Source: Selaginella tamariscina
Taxonomy: Eukaryota > Streptophyta > Lycopodiopsida > Selaginellales > Selaginellaceae
Assembly: GCA_003024785.1 (NCBI GenBank)
Contig: PUQB01000007.1
Coordinates: 124,001-188,000 of the forward strand
Direction: 5' to 3'
Length of the DNA: 64,000 bases
Shown: one piece after another, positions 59,078-64,000 of the stretch
Numbering within the stretch: position 1 is the first letter of the stretch
Layout: every line of letters begins with the position of its first letter
The notes under the pieces: generated by a model
Database searches by the model: none
Told to the model about the DNA's origin: nothing
What the model saw: the letters and a program-made list of their open reading frames with translations, nothing else
Translations under genes and position numbers: made by a program

Positions 59078-59470
59078 TATTTCATTTTCTTATAATTACT
59101 TCAGTGAAATATTAATGATAAATGGGTGTATATGTATATATAGACATCTGGATTCCTCGTAATGAATGCTTTAGAAAAGACAAATAATATATATTTGCCA
59201 TGTGTGCAAATATCCTAGGTCGCTAGCAGGGGTGTCATCTATATATGACTCATCTGTAATATAACATTCATCTGTGTTATACGTGTGTGTGAAAGTTCTG
59301 TATGTATACACCAGATTCATCAATCATGCTAGTGTCAATGTGTCTAAAACACAGTCATGTGTGTGTGCATTGACTGAGTCTATGATGCTATAGAAAACCC
59401 AGTGTGCATGGACTGTGCATCCACAACGTTGTGTGTGTATGTGTCAATGTTTTCTTTCTCAGTTTATCAA

Positions 59471-59517
<47 letters not shown>

Positions 59518-59609
59518 GTTGGTCATTGTCTTTTCTATAGCATCATAACATTAACACACGCACCACGTGATGGATTGTGTATCCACGTGGTTTGTGTTAA
59601 TGTTACGAG
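59078..59609. other. Spacer downstream of the GMC pseudogene
   Basis: No gene; CT and CA runs at about 59470-59506 precede the COQ2-like block. Confidence 0.5.
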
Positions 59610-59617
59610 ACCAACGT

Positions 59618-59659
<42 letters not shown>

Positions 59660-61610
59660 GGGGGGAGTTGATAAACTGAGAAAAAGGAAAATTCAATGAT
59701 TAACATGTATCCACTGTTGCCTTCAAAGGTTGAGAGTGCTGATGCATTGGAAGGGGTAACGATATTGTTAACAGTTCACTTAAAGCTAACAAGTAGAATA
59801 TACAGTATTATTCATTGATTAATAATATACTCATTTTCACACTGAATGTACGGAATGATCTAGTTGGCAACATTCATAGAGCTCCACGCTGCCGCATGGC
59901 AGCACAGCAGTGAATGAAATAGATAAACACATTATCATGCATAATCCCCTCCTCAAAACACATCTAATCGATTAACCTTGAGTTTAACAAGAACTTGAGC
60001 CAAATCAGTATGCGTTTGTTGGTCCATGTAACACATATCCCACGCCTTGGTTGTAAGCACCCTCTTGTTTAGATTTACATTTCATTTGTATTCTTCAGTA
60101 CTTTCTCAAGTATTATATGCACTATAGTACTGAAAGTTTATCAATCGGATCCATATACATAGATATTGGGTGTGAAAAGCTGTCATTTTGTGTGTATGCA
60201 TCTAAGTCGAGCTTATGAATTCATTATTTATTTATTTATTTTTGTGGTAGACCGTAGAATGGTCTACCTTCTGTCGCCAAATGTAACTATTTGTATGTAG
60301 TACATGCAACGTTGTATAACTGCTTATTCTGAAAACTACTCTGGCGTGTGAAAAGTTTCACGGCTTTATTGGCCAGAAAACTTGTAATACTACAATCAAG
60401 AGCTTGTCAAAGGTGTTTGGATGCGATCGTCGTTGTTCCCTTCCAATCCAAGGACACTCCCTCAGAGTTCATCCCAAAAGCTTTAGTTACATGAGTACGA
60501 GTTCTATTAAGGGTCTTGCCCGGTTTCCGTATATCACATGCTCGGCAGCTCCTGATTATGGAATATTCTTCTGTCTACTCGAGATTTTGATTTTGATAAA
60601 CAGGTATATTAATTAATATGGACACTTATTGTTTTACAAACCTTGCTAATGGGAGTTTAATTACAAGCCAAGCTGTAGTTTTCTTTGGGCTTGATGTCTT
60701 GTCCCCTGTGGCATGCAGTATGCTCTTTAACAATAACACCACGTAAGTTTAATTTGAGTGCAGAGTGTTTAACGTTGTTCGTTTATTTAGTAGTGCATAT
60801 CCTTTGATGAAGAGGCTTACATACTAAGTGCATGCGTGCGTGCGTGCGTGTTTTAACATCGGTAAACAGCCTCAAGCATATCTGGGATTATGTACAAGTT
60901 GGGCTGTTCTTCTAGGATGGTCCGAGGTTACGAGCGAAAACTTAACATGTCAGTTCTCCTGCCGTTGTTTCTTGCTGGCGTGTGCTGGTTGCACACCAAG
61001 TACATACTCTATGTGTGTGTGAAGGTATCCTCGCTTTGTGAAGGACAAGAAAGATGATGTTCAGCCGAGACAGCTATCTTATTTGGAGATGATTCTAAAC
61101 TATGGATAAACAATGCTTTGGGCGGCATAGGTGAGTACTTGAGCTTGTGTGTGTAGAGAGAGAGAGTTATTATCAATGCAGGGTGGCCAAATCTCATCTT
61201 TCATGGCAAGTATATACAAGGGACTTGTCAAAACCTACCTGTGCATTTTATTAAGCTATAAAATGTACAGGTTTATCTCAAATAACGATCGTGTTTAGCG
61301 GGATTGTGGCAGGATAAACACATGAAATAGTTTCTATAACTTTTCCTGGTCAGCCAAACAAATCTAAGAGCAACATCCAGAAAATACAACCTGACTGGTT
61401 GCATACCGAATTTTGCATTTTATGCTGCATGGGCAACGTACATACGTCCGGAAAGCCATATAGGCACCACGTTAAGTGATACAGAAAATCCCCTTATGCT
61501 TCAGGCTCATGAACCTAGACTTCAGAAGTCGGATTCTTAAGCAACCAGCGTACATACTGCACACTGGTACCGTGAGGGAGAGAAAGAGATTTACCTGAAG
61601 GAGCAATCTG
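59610..61610 (+). pseudogene. COQ2-like (UbiA prenyltransferase) relic, copy 2
   Basis: Collinear with 7690-9120 but with different losses. A frame at 60404-60545 (DRRCSLPIQGHSLRVHPKSF) could be part of a mitochondrial leader. It is followed by SQAVVFFGLD near 60670, YPLMKRLTY at about 60797-60823 (the donor GTAAGT of copy 1 is lost), PQAYLGLCTSWAVLLGW at 60869-60920, SVLLPLFLAGVCW at about 60950-60988, DKKDDVQPR at about 61045-61070 and GDDSKLWINNALGGI near 61083-61130. The UbiA substrate-binding Asp motifs are only partly kept, and stops intervene. It carries more of the gene than copy 1, so neither derives simply from the other. Confidence 0.65.
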
Positions 61611-61725
61611 CTGTCAGGAACTGTTGTATTGATATACCAATGCTTTGATCCAAGTATCTTCCTCTCAAGGACACCCATATGCATCTTTGATGTGCACTCC
61701 ATAGCAAATGACCAGGACACGAAAT
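61590..61725 (-). other. Possible minus-strand exon, family unknown
   Basis: The frame SWSFAMECTSKMHMGVLERK, followed by a stretch ending SRLLLQ, ends at a good donor (CAG|GTAAATCTC at about 61598). Residue use looks protein-like, but I recognise no family and the 5' border is unclear. Confidence 0.3.
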
Positions 61726-62206
61726 AGTTGATATAGAAGAAATATAAATAAATTACTCATATCTCAAAGTTTTGTGTATGTCAAACCATGTTTGTCCAGT
61801 ACTTGTAAAAGCATCCATTAGTAAGCTGCTATCTCACACACACACACACACACACACACATTGAACTTGCCATTCCAATCAACAAGAATTAGTGAGGCTA
61901 AGAAATGTAAACTGTACCATACCAAGCCGTGGAAGGAGAACATTTCTGAACGGCTACCATAGAATAGCATGATCAATTGTTGCACAATGCACATGTACAT
62001 GTGGCTTATCGAAATGGGAAACGTTCTCTTTTCGTTTTGTAAGACGTCTCACTTGCTACCTGACACATGTGGTAGTAATTGTCGATTCCACACTCTCTTC
62101 TGAAATCAGTTGTGCTTTGCATGTCGAAATCTGTATATGGTTCTACACTTACTGATCCCAATATCTATAAAAGAGAGTGTCTATACATATGGAAACAACA
62201 ATATAC

Positions 62207-62338
62207 CTCATCGGAGATGTTCCATATAACCGAGCCTTTCCGTCCTTAGAAACAACTGCAACAGAGCCATCACCAGCCGCAGCAAAGCACAGAAAATTAG
62301 CCCTTGAGCAAACTCATGGCCCTCTGCCCGGTCAAGAA
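62207..62338 (-). pseudogene. Exon resembling CYPRO4/DEM (VID27-like) beta-propeller protein
   Basis: Flanked by a TTTTTTAG acceptor and a GAG|GTATAT donor. It reads VLDRAEGHEFAQG and, after a one-base break near 62300, NFLCFAAAGDGSVAVVSKDG followed by KARLYGTSPMR. This matches the pattern I recall for the C-terminal propeller of plant CYPRO4/DEM proteins (GH.F.RG.NF.CFA..GDGSIVVGS.DGKIRLYS). Other exons of that gene are not visible here, so this is a fragment or part of a broken gene. Confidence 0.5.
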
Positions 62339-62466
62339 CTAAAAAACATTAACCCACCGTTTTCCATATTATGTCTACGTCCATATTATGTCAATATGTT
62401 GTACTATTAATATAGCTATATTTTGAAATATCCATTGAATAATTTGTCTTCATTTATTCTCATTAT

Positions 62467-62640
62467 TATACATTCAATTCTCATCAACAATTTCATCACT
62501 CTCAAAATCAATGACCTCCTCATCGTTAATCTCTAACCCCGCTTCGTTAATCTCCAGTGATGCAATCCATGCCGGGTGACGTGTATGGCCTTCTCCTTTT
62601 CTCCTCTTGCGTGCAAGTAGTTCCTCCAATGTCACTTCGT
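62467..62640 (-). other. Acidic C-terminal exon candidate
   Basis: An open frame on the minus strand reads DNEVTLEELLARKRRKGEGH and ends in an acidic tail, FESDEIVDEN, at a TGA near 62467. It lies at the edge of the block that is inverted at 9545-10322, where the same start is present but broken. No start codon is in frame, so it would be a terminal exon. The family is unknown; it may belong with the exon at 62207-62338 or to a transposase. Confidence 0.3.
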
Positions 62641-63440
62641 TGTCTCATGTAACATTACACATATGTTACACCCTATAAACACACATAGCAATGTATATGT
62701 ATACTCTATATCAATATATGTGGTATTGTAGCCTGTAGATGTGTTGACTTATTATACTTACTCGACTTAAAAGGCTACTTTAGGAATCAGTTCCTCATTC
62801 TTAAGTGGATACTAAGTCATAACACGAGCTGACAATATTATACACACATAAATTAGTATATACTTTATGTACATTAAATAAATACTATTGTAAATATTTT
62901 ATTTTAATATATAAGTTATAATAGGTTATTTATTTTGTCCACCCGATTGATAACACTGTTAACTATGATAAAGGACGGTTTCATAAATATAAAGTGCAAT
63001 CCTAACTTAATTACTGAGATATTTATTTTAAACATAAATTATAATTAAAACTTAAAAAAGAGAGATAAATAATTCATGTTGTATCAAGAATAATTCGATA
63101 ACTTTTTTATTTCCATGTTGAACACTAAAATTTAAAATCACCAAAATTGTTCCCTCCACCCAGATCAATTTTAAATTCATTAATAAGTTTATGTTTATAT
63201 AAATATGTCCACATGCCTAATTATTTAAGATTTTTATAAATATTTACACAATACATCATAAGTGCATATGTATAACAAATATATACTTAACAAATACAAT
63301 TTCACATATGTATTTAAATTATCAAAACTCTCCCTATTGCAAGGTATCGTGTGTACATTGCACACAACTTAATGGGTTCGATATATCAAATAGAACTGTT
63401 TATTTATTCAAGTGATTTACAAATGTATAGCATTGAAAGA
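62615..63440. repeat. AT-rich block, inverted homologue of 9545-10322
   Basis: Shares ordered landmarks with 9545-10322 in opposite orientation, while the next block outwards is in direct orientation. That points to an inversion of this segment in one copy. Confidence 0.75.
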
Positions 63441-64000
63441 AGAACATTACTGAACATTGCATGTAACTTTAAATGAAAACATTATTCTAATAGGCCAGAT
63501 TCTTTATGTATGCGGACACGATTGTGACAATGAATAAAGGATAATCAGTATAAATAAATAAAACATACATTTAAAAGTTAAAATTGCAATGTTATTAATA
63601 ATATTTTTCGTCCATAACATAATTATTATCAATTTATAAAATTTCATTAAGAATTGAGTTATGCTCATTCTCACATATGTAAGAAAGATATTGGCATTTC
63701 TAAATTCACAATGAGAAATCCAGAGATGCCTTAAAACGCGCCAAAACATTTTATTTTAAGCATCTTGTTTCCGTAGTAGAATATGATAAAGAATTTTTCT
63801 ACTTGTCTGTGTACAGTCTAATATATATCAGCTATCACTAACTCTTCCTTAGAAACCCTAAAAACAAAGTCTTTATAAAGAGTTTAAAAAAACTTATTAA
63901 ACATTTTCAATTTAAAAAAAAAAAACAAAAAACTTAAAAGGGCGTATTCTGAAAACTAACTAAACTTAAATACCTTTAATATATCTATTAAAAGTAATTT
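63441..64000. repeat. AT-rich block, direct homologue of 10420-10860
   Basis: From about 63640 it follows 10540-10855 in order (AAATTTCATTAAGAATT, TCATTCTCACATATGTA, AAAGGGCGTATTCTGAAAACT). The match runs off the window edge. Confidence 0.7.

Overview
The window looks like nuclear DNA of a land plant. It is AT-rich, its genes are split by many short introns, and it carries plant families: a PPR protein, an LRR receptor kinase, bifunctional FKGP, a SUT sucrose transporter and actin-capping CPA. The PPR repeats carry signatures I associate with lycophytes such as Selaginella (MDLEGV.P, MNLEG). Together with fungal/moss-type chromoviruses, this makes a non-seed plant, probably a lycophyte, my best guess (inference). 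Single-base frameshifts recur in otherwise well-conserved genes, so some 'pseudogenes' here may be assembly indels.

Layout. 1-387 is an inverted copy of the GMC-oxidoreductase promoter at 57057-57338, so a twin GMC gene probably lies just left of the window. 963-3428: PPR gene (+), frameshifted. 3477-6510: LRR receptor pseudokinase (+). 6690-7680: broken copy of FKGP. 7690-9120: broken COQ2/UbiA copy. 9545-10855: AT-rich repeats shared with the right end of the window. 11180-15557: complete but internally deleted Ty3/gypsy element with target-site duplication (-). 16110-16590: PPR relic. 17422-21955: FKGP (-), 14 exons, divergent from TIM23 at 22110-22670 (+). 22671-28520: AT-rich repeats plus a second FKGP exon-1 relic. 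28521-33300: a second gypsy family (-).

33513-45937 is a nested pair of chromodomain gypsy elements (+). The outer element is flanked by GACTC. The inner one (38664-44890) sits in the outer element's integrase-chromodomain region and is flanked by ATCTC. In both, the 12 bases after the 5' LTR are exactly complementary to 12 LTR bases about 30 nt downstream of a TATA-like box. That is the arrangement used for self-primed reverse transcription in Tf1/sushi-type elements. Their gag, RT and chromodomain also resemble that group.

45943-48240 holds flanking gene debris, a GC-richer unidentified segment and more AT-rich repeat. 48389-52352: SUT sucrose transporter (-), 11 exons. 53522-56982: F-actin capping protein alpha (-), 11 exons. 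57360-59077: GMC oxidoreductase pseudogene (+). 59610-61610: second COQ2 relic. 62207-62640: minus-strand exons, one resembling the CYPRO4/VID27 beta-propeller family. 62615-64000: AT-rich repeat matching 9545-10855, partly inverted.

The genes do not form a pathway. FKGP (fucose salvage to GDP-fucose), TIM23 (mitochondrial import), SUT (sucrose uptake) and CPA (actin ends) are independent housekeeping genes set among duplicated fragments and retrotransposons.
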